Source: an uncultured Rikenella sp.
GTDB taxonomy: Bacteria > Bacteroidota > Bacteroidia > Bacteroidales > Rikenellaceae
NCBI GenBank assembly: GCA_910577885.1
Contig: CAJTNK010000001.1
Span: 37,577 to 101,576, forward strand
Direction: 5' to 3'
Length of the DNA stretch: 64,000 nucleotides
Shown here: positions 26,463-35,392 of the stretch, one piece after another
How the letters are laid out: every line of letters starts with the position of its first letter
Position numbering within the stretch: position 1 is the stretch's first letter
The notes under the pieces: model-generated
Databases searched by the model: none
What the model was told of the DNA's origin: nothing
Seen by the model: the letters and a program-made list of their open reading frames with translations, nothing else
Translations under genes and position numbers: made by a program

Positions 26463-28313
26463 TTAGAGGTCGAGTTTCAGCCTCTCGTCGCCCCGCGTGC
26501 CGTAGACCGTGAGGGTCATCGTCCCTCCGCGCCGTTCGAGCACCGTCACGGTCGCCTCATCCGGCTTGAAACCGCCGCCGACCACCACCGGATAGACCTC
26601 GTTACCGGCCTCGCCGCCCGCCGGGTGGTAGGCGAAAGCGTGCGTATGGCCGTTCAGCGCCACCGCAAACGGCGCCCGTTTCAACAGCGGCCCCCACAGC
26701 TCCGTGCACGGCCGGTAGGCATCCGTATTCCCGTACACCGGGATGTGATGAACCAACACGCGCCGCCCCGACTTCCGGAAAGCCCGGGAAGCCAGCTCGG
26801 TCTTCAGAAAATCGGCCTGATCCTGTCTCAATCCGGTGAAATCGTTCCAACCGTAATAGACCCAATGGTCGTCCGGCTTGTCCTCGCCGCAATCGAGCAA
26901 CACGAACCGCGTATCGCCCCAGCTGAACGCCCCGTAGGTTTTTCCGCCGACGTAGTCGAACAGTTCGCGCAACCCGATGGAGTAAGCATTCCGGATCTCG
27001 TGGTTGCCGCGTAGGAAAAAGACCGGCACCCGCTCGGCGCCGATCCCCTCGGTGTAGTGCGAGAGGGTAGCGACGGCCTGTCCCTGCGAAGCCGGATCGT
27101 CGATGCAATCGCCGTTGAAGAGCACGAAATCGGGCGTCACCCCCTTCTCCCGCAGCACGTTTCGCAAGGCGTCGAACGTCCCGAGCCGCTGGTGCAGGTC
27201 GTTGAAAACGACCGCCGTAAACTCCTCGGCCCCGGCCTCCGGCAGCCGGAAGGCGTAGAACGGGCTGACCGCCTCGCCGCCGAACTGCTTCTCATAGCCG
27301 CCGTAGTAGAGCACCTCGCGCGAGCGAACCCGGTAGTAGTAAGTCTTGCCCGGGACGAGATTTTCGAGGCGAATTTTGTTCAACTCGTTGCCCGCCATCG
27401 CCTGGCCGTCCACCAGCGTCCGAGCCATCCGCAGGTCGGTGGTGTCGGTGCCGTACTCCACCCGGCTGTAAGCCGGCGTGTTGGTGAGCCACGTCACCGT
27501 CACGCCGCCCCCGGTAGGGTTCTGCAAGTAGGGGGCGGTGCGGAAAATATCGCCGTAGGTCACGTGCGCAAAAACCGGCCGGTGGTCCGACTGGACCGGA
27601 GCTTCGATCACTCCTCGATCATCGGCCCGGTAGAACCGGTCGCCGCCGATGTAACCCCAGATATAGTCGATCGTCTGCGTCGGTTTGTCGGCCGGCCAGC
27701 TCGCCCGGCGCGTGTCGTTGAGCGGCACGAAGCTCCGCCGCAGGGCCTTGAAAGGCTCCGAGCCGGGTGTGAAGTTCAGGTCTCCCGCCAGGAAAACCGC
27801 CCGCCCCGGATACAAAGCCGCCAGGCTGTCGACCATCCGCACCGAGGTCAGTTGATCGGCCTCGGTCAGCGAAAAATGGGTGGCCAAAAACACGTAATCC
27901 GCAAATTCGGCCACGATCAACGCCCGCGCCTCTTCGCGCCCCGGCATCGCCACCCGTCGCACCGCCTGGGGCTCCTCACGCGAGAGCAACCCGATGCCAT
28001 AAGCCCCGCCGTCGTAGTCGATCGCCCGGCCGAACACGCCGTGCATCCCCGTGCGCTCGGCAAACTCCCGCAGGGCATCGGTCCGTCCGTTGCGACCGGT
28101 GATGCTGTCCAACTCCTGAAGGGCACAGATGTCGGGCCGATGGTCCCGAATGACGGCCGCCGCCCGGTCGTAATCGCGGCGGTCGTCCATCCCCATGCCG
28201 CCGCGCACGTTGTAGCTCATCAGGCGGAGCCTCTCGGGCCGATATTCGGCCCGAGAGGAGAGCGAAGCGCCGACCGAAACCAGCAACGCCGCTGCTACCA
28301 GAATAATTTTCAT
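26463..28313 (-). CDS. Secreted endonuclease/exonuclease/phosphatase-calcineurin phosphoesterase fusion
   Basis: A 616-residue exported protein. A signal peptide ([20 protein letters not shown]) is followed by an EEP-fold domain at about 28-250 ([44 protein letters not shown]). A fibronectin/purple-acid-phosphatase N-terminal-like domain follows (about 260-360, [20 protein letters not shown]), then a metallophosphoesterase at about 365-600 with metal motifs VFNDLHQ, NGDCID, RGNHE, HHIP and GHTHAF. All metal-binding motifs appear intact. Both halves hydrolyse phosphoesters; the substrate is unknown. A TATCTTTG promoter precedes it and it is divergent from catalase. Confidence 0.85.
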   Translation of the reverse strand: MKIILVAAALLVSVGASLSSRAEYRPERLRLMSYNVRGGMGMDDRRDYDRAAAVIRDHRPDICALQELDSITGRNGRTDALREFAERTGMHGVFGRAIDYDGGAYGIGLLSREEPQAVRRVAMPGREEARALIVAEFADYVFLATHFSLTEADQLTSVRMVDSLAALYPGRAVFLAGDLNFTPGSEPFKALRRSFVPLNDTRRASWPADKPTQTIDYIWGYIGGDRFYRADDRGVIEAPVQSDHRPVFAHVTYGDIFRTAPYLQNPTGGGVTVTWLTNTPAYSRVEYGTDTTDLRMARTLVDGQAMAGNELNKIRLENLVPGKTYYYRVRSREVLYYGGYEKQFGGEAVSPFYAFRLPEAGAEEFTAVVFNDLHQRLGTFDALRNVLREKGVTPDFVLFNGDCIDDPASQGQAVATLSHYTEGIGAERVPVFFLRGNHEIRNAYSIGLRELFDYVGGKTYGAFSWGDTRFVLLDCGEDKPDDHWVYYGWNDFTGLRQDQADFLKTELASRAFRKSGRRVLVHHIPVYGNTDAYRPCTELWGPLLKRAPFAVALNGHTHAFAYHPAGGEAGNEVYPVVVGGGFKPDEATVTVLERRGGTMTLTVYGTRGDERLKLDL

Positions 28314-28348
28314 GAAATAAACGAGTTTGGTTTGAAAATTGATACGGA

Positions 28349-28356
28349 CAAAGATA
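28349..28356 (-). promoter_or_regulatory. Phosphatase fusion gene promoter -7 box (TATCTTTG)
   Basis: Perfect reverse-strand TAnnTTTG match about 36 bases before the start codon. Confidence 0.6.
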
Positions 28357-28412
28357 CGGTTTCCGAACCGAGCAATCTATTCAAAAAAGTTTTACGCGAA
28401 AACCAAGCAATC

Positions 28413-29921
28413 ATGAAAAGCACCAAGCACCTTCGTCTGACGACGCCCGCCGGAAAACCCGTGGCCGACAACCAGAACATCGAAACGGCCGGCCATCCGG
28501 GCCCCGCCCTGTTGCAAAACGTGTGGTACCTCGAAAAGCTGGGCCACTTCAACCGCGAGCGGATTCCGGAACGGGTCGTTCATGCCAAAGGCTCCGGGGC
28601 GTTCGGAACCTTCACCGTCACGAACGACATCACCCGCTACACCAAAGCCTCGATCTTTGCCGAAATCGGGAAACAGACCCCCATGCTGGCCCGTTTTTCG
28701 ACCGTGGCCGGCGAACGGGGGGCCGCCGACACGGAGCGCGACGTACGGGGGTTCGCCCTGAAGTTTTACACCGACGAAGGCAACTGGGACCTGGTGGGAA
28801 ACAACACCCCGGTGTTCTTCATCCGCGACCCGCTCAAGTTCCCGGACTTCATCCACACCCAGAAGCGCGACCCGAAAAACAACATGCGCAGCAATACGGC
28901 CCGTTGGGATTTCTGGTCGCTGAGTCCGGAATCGCTCCACCAGGTGATGATCCTGATGAGCGACCGGGGGATTCCGAAAAGCCTGCGCCACATGCACGGC
29001 TTCGGCAGCCACACCTACAGCTTCATCAACGCCCAGGGCGAACGCCATTGGGTAAAGTTCCACTTCCGGACCCAACAGGGGATCGAAAACCTGACGGACG
29101 ACGAAGCGGCCCAGGTCGTGGCCAAAGACCGCGAGGCCTCGCAACGCGACCTCTTCGAGGCGATCGAGCGGGGCGACTTCCCGCGGTGGACGCTCTACGT
29201 CCAGATCATGACCGAGGCCGAAGCGCTCACTTACAAGGTCAATCCGTTCGACCTCACTAAGGTGTGGAGCCACAAAGACTACCCGCTGATCGAGGTCGGG
29301 GTGATGGAGCTGAACCGCAACCCGGAAAACTACTTCGCCGACATCGAACAAGCGGCCTTCAACCCGGCCAACAACGTCCCGGGAGTGGGATTTTCGCCCG
29401 ACCGGATGCTCCAGGGGCGTCTGTTCGCCTACGGCGACGCCCACCGCTACCGGTTGGGAGCCAATTTCGAGAGCCTGCCGGTCAACCGTCCGCGGGTCTC
29501 GGTGCATAACTATCTCCGCGACGGGGCCATGCGTACGGACGGTAACGGCGGCGGCAGCGTGAACTACGAACCGAACAGTTTCGGCGGCCCGAAAGACGAC
29601 CGCTCGCTGGTCGAACCGCCGCTCGACCTGCACGGCGAGGCATTCACCTACAACCACCGTTCGGACACGGACTATTACAGCCAGCCGGGCGACCTGTTTC
29701 GCCTTCTCCCACCCGACGAGCAGCAACGCACCATCTCGAACGCCGCCAACGCCATGGAAGACGTCCCGCCCCACATCCAGCTCAGGGCTGCCGCGCGATT
29801 CTACCTGGCCGACGAGCGCTGCGGAACGGGGATTGCCGAGAAACTGGGCCTCTCGACCGAGGAGCTGAAGCGCGAAGCGACCCGGCTGCTGAAAGAGGAT
29901 CGGAAGCGGGCGGCGGAATAA
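28413..29921 (+). CDS. katA: Catalase (small-subunit, clade 3 type)
   Basis: A 502-residue haem catalase degrading hydrogen peroxide in the cytoplasm. Active-site His57 ([14 protein letters not shown]), the distal Asn in [13 protein letters not shown] (130/131) and the proximal haem ligand Tyr340 ([14 protein letters not shown]) are all present. Length is that of small-subunit enzymes. The frame extends far upstream on the + strand through the antisense of the neighbouring gene; the ATG at 28413 ([11 protein letters not shown]) is chosen from family starts. It is divergent from the phosphatase fusion gene and followed by era 60 bases downstream. An oxygen-defence enzyme is expected in a gut anaerobe. 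Confidence 0.96.
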   Translation: MKSTKHLRLTTPAGKPVADNQNIETAGHPGPALLQNVWYLEKLGHFNRERIPERVVHAKGSGAFGTFTVTNDITRYTKASIFAEIGKQTPMLARFSTVAGERGAADTERDVRGFALKFYTDEGNWDLVGNNTPVFFIRDPLKFPDFIHTQKRDPKNNMRSNTARWDFWSLSPESLHQVMILMSDRGIPKSLRHMHGFGSHTYSFINAQGERHWVKFHFRTQQGIENLTDDEAAQVVAKDREASQRDLFEAIERGDFPRWTLYVQIMTEAEALTYKVNPFDLTKVWSHKDYPLIEVGVMELNRNPENYFADIEQAAFNPANNVPGVGFSPDRMLQGRLFAYGDAHRYRLGANFESLPVNRPRVSVHNYLRDGAMRTDGNGGGSVNYEPNSFGGPKDDRSLVEPPLDLHGEAFTYNHRSDTDYYSQPGDLFRLLPPDEQQRTISNAANAMEDVPPHIQLRAAARFYLADERCGTGIAEKLGLSTEELKREATRLLKEDRKRAAE

Positions 29922-29980
29922 CCCGAAAAGTTATTACCTTTACGCACAACACACACTCTCTCTCTTTGTCTGGACGAACC

Positions 29981-30904
29981 ATGGAACAACCGGCAGAAAC
30001 CGCATCCCCGCACAAGGCGGGTTTCGTGAACATCATCGGCAATCCGAATGTCGGCAAGTCGACCCTCATGAACCGACTGGTGGGCGAACGGCTCTCGATC
30101 ATCACCTCGAAAGCGCAGACCACCCGCCACCGGATCATGGGAATCGTGAGCGGTCCGGATTTCCAGATCGTCTATTCCGACACGCCGGGGGTACTGAAAC
30201 CGAAGTACAAGCTACAGGAGTCGATGCTTGGCTTCTCGACCGGCGCGCTGGGCGATGCCGATGTGCTGGTCTACGTGACGGACACGGTCGAGCAGCCGGA
30301 CAAAAACGGAGAGTTTCTGTCGAAAGTGCGTGCGATGGCCGCCGAAAACGGTGTACCGGTGCTGGTGGTCATCAACAAGGTGGACCTCACGACGCCCGAG
30401 AAGCTCGACGAACTGGTCGAATGGTGGCACCGCGAGATTCCGTCGGCCGAGATCATCCCGGTCTCGGCGCGCGAGGGTTTCAACGTCGATCCGGTGATCC
30501 GCCGCATCGTGGCCCTGCTGCCCGAAGGACCGGCCTACTATCCGAAAGATACGCTGACGGATAAAAGTCTGCGATTTTTCGCCAGCGAGATCATCCGCGA
30601 GAAAATCCTGCTCAACTACGACAAGGAGATTCCGTATTCGACCGAAGTATCGATCGAGTCCTACTCCGAGTCGCCGACGCTGGACCGGATCGGAGCGGTG
30701 ATCCACGTGGCTCGCCAGTCTCAGAAAGGGATCATCATCGGCCACCGGGGCGCGAAACTCAAACGGGTCGGCACCGAAGCACGCAAAGACCTGGAGACAT
30801 TCCTCGGGAAAAAAGTCTTTCTGGAGATCTTCGTGAAAGTGGCCGAGGATTGGCGCGACAACGACCGGGCACTGCGTCAGTTCGGCTACAACAACGAAGG
30901 GTAA
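29981..30904 (+). CDS. era: GTPase Era
   Basis: A 307-residue GTPase with a C-terminal KH domain that binds 16S rRNA during 30S maturation. G1 GNPNVGKS at 20-27, G3 DTPGV, G4 NKVD and G5 SAREG are visible, followed by the KH segment GIIIGHRGAKLKRVGTEARK. The ATG at 29981 is used; an in-frame TTG at 29966 is less likely. A TACCTTTA sequence near 29934 could be its -7 box. A bidirectional terminator separates it from the convergent tmRNA gene. Confidence 0.96.
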   Translation: MEQPAETASPHKAGFVNIIGNPNVGKSTLMNRLVGERLSIITSKAQTTRHRIMGIVSGPDFQIVYSDTPGVLKPKYKLQESMLGFSTGALGDADVLVYVTDTVEQPDKNGEFLSKVRAMAAENGVPVLVVINKVDLTTPEKLDELVEWWHREIPSAEIIPVSAREGFNVDPVIRRIVALLPEGPAYYPKDTLTDKSLRFFASEIIREKILLNYDKEIPYSTEVSIESYSESPTLDRIGAVIHVARQSQKGIIIGHRGAKLKRVGTEARKDLETFLGKKVFLEIFVKVAEDWRDNDRALRQFGYNNEG

Positions 30905-30944
30905 AAAACATCGGACGTTTCGGTTTTTTAATTCGAACCAAAGA

Positions 30945-30995
30945 AAAATCCCCGTCAAGATTTTTTGTTGTAAAATCTCGACGGGGATTTTCTTC
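30945..30995. terminator. Bidirectional terminator between era and tmRNA
   Basis: 20-bp arms 30945-30964 and 30972-30991 with one mismatch, each bordered by A/T runs (AAAATCCCCGTC ... GACGGGGATTTT), between convergent era and ssrA. Confidence 0.88.
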
Positions 30996-30996
30996 G

Positions 30997-31400
30997 TGGA
31001 GCTGGAGGGAATCGAACCCTCGTCCAAACGAGGAACCCCGAAGCTTTCTACATGCTTAGTTTCCGCTTGATTGTCGGGAAGAGGCCAGGAGGGAAACACC
31101 CGAGCCGGATCCGTAGTCCGTTGAATTTCGCCCCACGGGCCGGACAACCGCGAGACTATCTTTTAATTGAATGATACCCCTTGTCGAAACGGGCTAAAAG
31201 CGGTCCCCCTCCGACGGGTACTCGTCGGCCCGACTCCTAGGCCGGGCGGATTAAGGTAATGTCACTTGGTGAGATTACGCAGCGAGTGCATAGCTGTTAT
31301 CGCCATTTGTAGTTTGAAAGTTCCGTTTAACGAGGTCCCTTACAACCCTCGGCATGCTTACCTCAAGACTCTGAGCCCGCTGTCAAAACCGGTCAGCCCC
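30997..31400 (-). ncRNA. ssrA: tmRNA
   Basis: About 404 nt on the reverse strand. The 5' end GGGGCTGACCGGTTTTGACA and 3' end GGTTCGATTCCCTCCAGCTCC form the tRNA-like acceptor (GGGGCTG pairs with CAGCTCC, discriminator A at 30997) and a T arm. CCA is not encoded (CGA follows). The tag frame at 31275-31304 reads GDNSYALAA then TAA, close to Bacteroidota tags such as GENNYALAA; the resume codon would be GGC. It rescues stalled ribosomes with SmpB. Confidence 0.95.
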
Positions 31401-31460
31401 AAGATATGGTATAGGTGTATAACGGCGAACAAGAATGGCAAATTGTGCGCCAACCGGGTG

Positions 31461-31491
31461 CAAAGGTATAAAAAAAGTGTCGCCGTTGCAA
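31461..31491 (-). promoter_or_regulatory. ssrA: ssrA promoter (TTG, 20 bp, TACCTTTG)
   Basis: Reverse-strand TTG (complement of 31489-31491) and TACCTTTG (complement of 31461-31468) spaced by 20 bases, about 60 bases upstream of the mature tmRNA 5' end. Confidence 0.75.
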
Positions 31492-31515
31492 GAGGGCAGG
31501 GCCGTAATCAAGAAA

Positions 31516-31541
31516 CCCCGCTCCGCCAGGGCGGAACGGGG
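31516..31541 (-). terminator. Terminator upstream of ssrA, for the 28-residue gene
   Basis: CCCCGCTCCGCC and GGCGGAACGGGG with one mismatch; the reverse-strand tail is TTTCTTG. It supports that the short reverse-strand gene just upstream is transcribed. Confidence 0.6.
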
Positions 31542-31575
31542 CAAAAAATGGAGTAAAGAATACGCCTGCCGAGTG

Positions 31576-31662
31576 TCAACGTAAGCCAATCCAGAGGATC
31601 AGCCCGATGATACACAGGGCCATGAGCAGACTAATCAGGCAGCCTTTGTAAGAGTCTTTCAT
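31576..31662 (-). CDS. 28-residue hydrophobic membrane peptide
   Basis: ATG at 31662 opens MKDSYKGCLISLLMALCIIG followed by LILWIGLR and TGA at 31576. One transmembrane helix with a lysine-containing N-terminus fills most of the peptide. A terminator hairpin starts 35 bases beyond the stop and the tmRNA promoter lies after it, so a separate transcript is likely. No family recognised; small-membrane-protein status is an inference. Confidence 0.4.
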   Translation of the reverse strand: MKDSYKGCLISLLMALCIIGLILWIGLR

Positions 31663-31787
31663 AGATAAATTTCGATTTCAGCTTACATGGCAACCCACCT
31701 TGCGCAATCTCTTTCAGTTAAATATAGATGACACAATTCCCGGAAAAGGTCGTTATATACCCCCTCCGAAAATTGCGTCATTGCAAT

Positions 31788-32138
31788 TTAGAAAGGCAAT
31801 CCATTATTTCGGCTAAACTCTTTAACCGCATTTTGGATTTGATTCATCCAATGCATGTAAGAATGACTCCACTCCATAAGATGAATAGGGTCTCCAGATA
31901 TATCAGGAATCCTTAAATCGTGTTGCTCTCTAGCACTTAGAATATTTAATAATGACTGAACCTTACGGTAACGTTCATTAGTTTCATTTCCTGTCATTAT
32001 TAAGGATTCTATATTTTGAAATGAAATGCCCTCCTTAAGAATGCAAAGCATCGACCAGAGGTTCTTATTCATTTGCTCAACCTCACTCTTAATTTGATCA
32101 ATTAGGAGGCTTGTTTTTGACTTTCCAAATATTCCCAT
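31788..32138 (-). CDS. Unrecognised 116-residue protein in AT-rich island
   Basis: A soluble, helix-rich protein starting MGIFGKSKTSLLIDQIKSEV and ending AVKEFSRNNGLPF. No signal peptide or known motif is visible. Its ATG lies 1 base after the stop of the 37-residue membrane-protein gene, so it is the third gene of a coupled operon with the TerB-like gene. Composition is AT-rich relative to flanking genes. A longer frame from 32195 overlaps the upstream gene and is rejected. Confidence 0.6.
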   Translation of the reverse strand: MGIFGKSKTSLLIDQIKSEVEQMNKNLWSMLCILKEGISFQNIESLIMTGNETNERYRKVQSLLNILSAREQHDLRIPDISGDPIHLMEWSHSYMHWMNQIQNAVKEFSRNNGLPF

Positions 32139-32139
32139 A

Positions 32140-32253
32140 TTATCGATTGTTTCTACGTTTACGGATTTCCTCGTCTCGCTTCTGCTTGGCGGCATTTCTA
32201 CCGATTAGAGCTGCGATCAGAGCGATGATTAAAAGGATAAATACGATTTCCAT
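32140..32253 (-). CDS. 37-residue single-pass membrane protein
   Basis: ATG at 32253 opens MEIVFILLIIALIAALIGRN followed by a basic tail AAKQKRDEEIRKRRNNR and TAA at 32140. It has one N-terminal transmembrane helix and a strongly charged cytoplasmic tail. Its ATG overlaps the TerB-like stop (TAATG) and the next gene starts 1 base after its own stop, which is strong evidence for translation. Function unknown; it may anchor the two neighbours to the membrane. Confidence 0.6.
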   Translation of the reverse strand: MEIVFILLIIALIAALIGRNAAKQKRDEEIRKRRNNR

Positions 32254-32579
32254 TACAGATCAATTAAAGCTTGTTGTGCGTTAGCTTCGGGTAAATCACA
32301 CATAGAGGTTACGAAAGCTCCTATGGCCATTTCACGAGCATCAATATCTCCATCAATTATGATCAGTAATGCGATCAGATTGGCAATATATTGTTTCTTT
32401 TCTGGAGAGAGGTCATGTAAAGCGCTTGCAGCTTGGAGCAATGTTAATTTATCTGACTCTACAAATTCTTGTGTTGAAATGTTTAACTTTTGCCCTACTC
32501 GTTTTAAAATGTTCAATTCAGCCATTTTAATCTCGTTGTCGGCAATAGCAATTCCTTTGAGGATGCGAATCAAAGCCAT
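32253..32579 (-). CDS. TerB-like helical protein
   Basis: A 108-residue protein, MALIRILKGIAIADNEIKMA at the start and LIALLIIIDGDIDAREMAIG in the middle. The two acidic motifs (ADNEI and DGDIDAREM) spaced by a helical segment are like the metal-binding repeats of TerB/DjlA N-terminal domains. TerB-like proteins occur in stress and phage-defence gene clusters, but the role here is unknown. It starts the three-gene coupled operon. A likely short leader lies between it and the upstream small secreted frame. Confidence 0.55.
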   Translation of the reverse strand: MALIRILKGIAIADNEIKMAELNILKRVGQKLNISTQEFVESDKLTLLQAASALHDLSPEKKQYIANLIALLIIIDGDIDAREMAIGAFVTSMCDLPEANAQQALIDL

Positions 32580-32644
32580 TTTTCTCTTTGGCAGAAAAAC
32601 ATACCTCGTTTGATCTATGATCCATGATGTGTGTTTTTATGTGT

Positions 32645-32773
32645 TTAACTCTGACATATTCGAGAAATAATCTCTCTGCACGTATCTGTTGCATGGACCC
32701 CAAGATAATTGGTTTGAGCATGAACCGTTATCGAAACCATTCCGATAACTAAAAGCAATAGTAGCTTTTTCAT
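32645..32773 (-). CDS. 42-residue frame with signal peptide, possibly truncated
   Basis: ATG at 32773 opens MKKLLLLLVIGMVSITVHAQ, a convincing signal peptide with an AQ cleavage site, followed by TNYLGVHATDTCREIISRIC and QS before a TAA at 32645. A 22-residue mature part is short for a secreted protein, so a truncated or frameshifted larger gene is likely; the neighbouring frame continues as YVRVKHIKTHIMDHRSNEVC. AT-rich like its neighbours. Confidence 0.4.
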   Translation of the reverse strand: MKKLLLLLVIGMVSITVHAQTNYLGVHATDTCREIISRICQS

Positions 32774-33548
32774 CAGCTAAATAGATTTTTCGCCCCTCCG
32801 ACTCCGTGAAAGACCGGGTGTGTAGAAAAAAGAAAGTGTGGAGTCGTTAGTTTATCTGATAGGAGGCTCTGGTAAGCCCAAACGCAAATAAACAATACCC
32901 CACACCTGTATATAGTACACGCCTCAGAACGAGAGGTACTTATACAAGTGACGAGTGCTATTGCTTTCCTTGCGTTTTTGAAATTTACCAGATTTCCTAT
33001 CAAGGACAAAAGCTAAACACTTTCATCGAAAATATGTCCGCCGAGATTGCTCCCGACCTGACAAAGATAGAAAATGTTTCTTTTTCAAACACTCAATGGG
33101 GTATTGTACCGACAAATTTCGGGGAAACTTTCTGAAATTCCGCTATTGACCGGCAACAATCTTCGGCGTATGTTCGTGTTTAAGGGCGTTCCGGGGATTT
33201 TTCGGGAACGCCTCTGCCCGAGAGCAGTCCGCCGCCAGAGGCAGAGAAGCAACGAACGCAGTGAGAATTGCACCCGCCGCATGGGGTGGCGGCGGATCGC
33301 CCGACTCTAACGAGTCGGAGATTTCGAGCATAACCAGATTGCGATTCCTACAGAATCGCCGGCCTATGCGCCCAGCGGCGGAGCCGCTCTGGAGGGGTGG
33401 GCGCAAGGCCGAACACGAAAGACTGTTTCTTTTGCCCTCCGGAACGAAAAATGACACCTGGCAAGCAGCCGCCCCCAAGACCCGCAGAAAAACGAAAAAG
33501 TCTCCGAAACCATCACAATCGACTGATTCCAAAGACTTTCCCTCAAAG
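32774..33548. other. Gene-free stretch between the AT-rich island and tRNA-Pro
   Basis: No convincing gene. The left part to about 33130 is AT-rich and featureless to my reading. The right part (33190-33420) is GC-rich and holds a series of stem-loops: CCCGACTC/GAGTCGG, TTGCGATTC/GAATCGC, AGCGGC/GCCGCT and GCGCCC/GGGCGC. Its nature is unknown. Confidence 0.5.
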
Positions 33549-33623
33549 TCGGGGTACCAGGATTCGAACCTGGGACCCCCTGCTCCCAAAGCAGGTGCGC
33601 TAACCGGACTGCGCTACACCCCG
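33549..33623 (-). tRNA. tRNA-Pro (anticodon UGG)
   Basis: 75 nt on the reverse strand. Acceptor CGGGGTG pairs with TACCCCG, D arm GCGC/GCGC, anticodon stem CCTGC/GCAGG with loop TTTGGGA (anticodon TGG), T arm CCAGG TTCGAAT CCTGG, discriminator A. CCA is not encoded. Confidence 0.96.
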
Positions 33624-33654
33624 AAATACCGGCTTACATAATATTAAGCAGAGA

Positions 33655-33662
33655 CAAAGGTA
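33655..33662 (-). promoter_or_regulatory. tRNA-Pro promoter -7 box (TACCTTTG)
   Basis: Perfect TAnnTTTG match about 32 bases upstream of the mature tRNA 5' end, after the dnaB stop. Confidence 0.55.
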
Positions 33663-33754
33663 ATGCTTTTCCACCGCATTTCCTACTGAAAACGAAAGAT
33701 CGCGCCGAATCGTATGCCGCATCTCCGCAGAAAAAACCGCATTTAAAACTGTTA

Positions 33755-35392
33755 TTAGAACGGCGGTTCGCTGTCGAAACCGCTCCCCGCACCGGCAAAC
33801 GGATCCGCCGCACCGCCGCCGCCCGAGAAACCACCCCCGGACAAACCGCCGCCCCCTCCCGACACCGTCGCCACACGCCCCATAGCGTCAAAATCGGAGT
33901 CGAAACCGCTCGAAGCGATCGTACTGTATCCCCCCGCATCCCCCACCGAGATGCCGCCGAAGCCCGTATCGTCCCAATCCACGAACTTCGCCTGTTCGCT
34001 CCGGAAACGCAGTTTGATCGTATCCACCGCCCCGTTACGATGCTTGGCCACGATGATCTCGGCCAACCCCTGGGTCGGCTGCCCGTCTTCGTCCATCGTC
34101 AGCCCGTAGTACTCCGGCCGGTGGATGAAGGCCACGATATCGGCATCCTGTTCGATCGCCCCCGACTCGCGCAGGTCCGAGAGTTGCGGCCGCTTCGAAC
34201 CGCCGCGCGACTCGACGTTACGACTCAACTGCGACAAAGCCAGTATCGGCACATCCAGCTCCTTGGCAATCGCCTTGAGCGTCCGCGAAATCATCGCTAC
34301 CTCCTGCTCCCGATTACCCCGCGTGTCGACCGTCCCGACCGTCATCAGCTGCAGGTAGTCGATAATTACGAGTTCGATATCGTGCTGCGCCTTGAGCCGG
34401 CGCACCTTCGACCGGAACTCGTAAATCGAGAGGGCAGGGGTGTCGTCGATGAACATCTGCGCCTCGGTCAACGGTTTGACGGCATTTTCGAGGTGTTTCC
34501 ACTCGTCCGGCGACAACCGCCCGTTTTTGATGTTATGCGAGTCGAGACCCGACTCGCCGATAATCAGACGCGTCATCAGCTGCACGGCGCTCATTTCGAG
34601 CGAGAAAACCGCCACTGCCTTCTGATAGTCCACCGAGATGTTCCGGGCCATCGTCAGTACGAACGCCGTTTTCCCCATGGCCGGCCGCGCCGCGATAATC
34701 ACCAAGTCGGAGGGCTGCCACCCGAGCGTCAGCCGGTCCAGATCCGTAAAGCCGCTCGGAATGCCGCTCAACCCGTCCGGCTTCTGTGCCGCCTCCTCGA
34801 TCTTCTGAATCGCCTTGCTCACAATGTCCCGCGCGCTCTGCACGTCGCGCCGGATATTCCCCTCGGCGATCACGAAGATGGCCTGTTCGGCCTGGTTGAT
34901 GAGCTCCTCAACATCGATCGAGTCGTCGAACGATTGCTTCTGAATCTCGGTCGAAGCCGAAATCAACTGCCGTTGAACGTACTTCTGCGCCACGATCTTG
35001 GCGTGGAACTCCAAGTGAGCGGCCGACCCCACCTTCTGACTCAGCTCGGCCAGGTAGGCCGGTCCGCCGATGGTCGCGAGTTGTCCTTTTTTTTGCAGCT
35101 GCTGCCCGACCGTATACAGGTCGATCGGTTCGATCCGCGCCGAGAGGTCCAAGATCGCCTGGTAAATGATCTGGTGCGCCTCGCGGTAGAACGACTCGGG
35201 CACCAGGATCTCCTGTATGCCGAGTATCGCGTGTTTTTCGAGCATCAACGCCCCCAATACCGCCTCCTCCAGCTCCACCGCCTGCGGAGGCGTCACCCCC
35301 ATCTGCTGGCTCACCGCTGTGAGCGACTCCGAGGTCTTCCGCCTCGAAGCTATCTGTCGCGCTTCCGCGTTTTGTTTGTAGTCCGTTGCCAT
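33755..35392 (-). CDS. dnaB: Replicative DNA helicase DnaB
   Basis: A 545-residue hexameric helicase that unwinds DNA at the replication fork and recruits primase. The N-terminal DnaB domain starts at VELEEAVLGALMLEKHA (about 39), Walker A is RPAMGKTA at 235-242, and Walker B LVIIDYLQLM and the motif QLSRNVE follow. The C-terminal 45 residues are glycine and serine rich, a low-complexity tail. The start ATG at 35392 lies 43 bases inside the 3' end of ygiQ in another frame. No intein is present. It is the last protein gene of the queA-DJ-1-ygiQ-dnaB block. Confidence 0.96.
   Translation of the reverse strand: MATDYKQNAEARQIASRRKTSESLTAVSQQMGVTPPQAVELEEAVLGALMLEKHAILGIQEILVPESFYREAHQIIYQAILDLSARIEPIDLYTVGQQLQKKGQLATIGGPAYLAELSQKVGSAAHLEFHAKIVAQKYVQRQLISASTEIQKQSFDDSIDVEELINQAEQAIFVIAEGNIRRDVQSARDIVSKAIQKIEEAAQKPDGLSGIPSGFTDLDRLTLGWQPSDLVIIAARPAMGKTAFVLTMARNISVDYQKAVAVFSLEMSAVQLMTRLIIGESGLDSHNIKNGRLSPDEWKHLENAVKPLTEAQMFIDDTPALSIYEFRSKVRRLKAQHDIELVIIDYLQLMTVGTVDTRGNREQEVAMISRTLKAIAKELDVPILALSQLSRNVESRGGSKRPQLSDLRESGAIEQDADIVAFIHRPEYYGLTMDEDGQPTQGLAEIIVAKHRNGAVDTIKLRFRSEQAKFVDWDDTGFGGISVGDAGGYSTIASSGFDSDFDAMGRVATVSGGGGGLSGGGFSGGGGAADPFAGAGSGFDSEPPF

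Noticed and set aside
27057..28412. Long + strand open frame fused in frame upstream of catalase
   Set aside because: It is antisense to the phosphatase fusion gene, has no coding motifs, and the catalase family start is at 28413. High GC content produces long antisense frames throughout.
32527..32721. 64-codon reverse-strand frame overlapping the TerB-like gene and the 42-residue secreted frame
   Set aside because: It overlaps two better-supported frames. It may hold the missing continuation of the secreted protein, but this cannot be shown.
32773..33009. 78-codon reverse-strand frame in the AT-rich gap
   Set aside because: No start context, composition like non-coding DNA, no motif.
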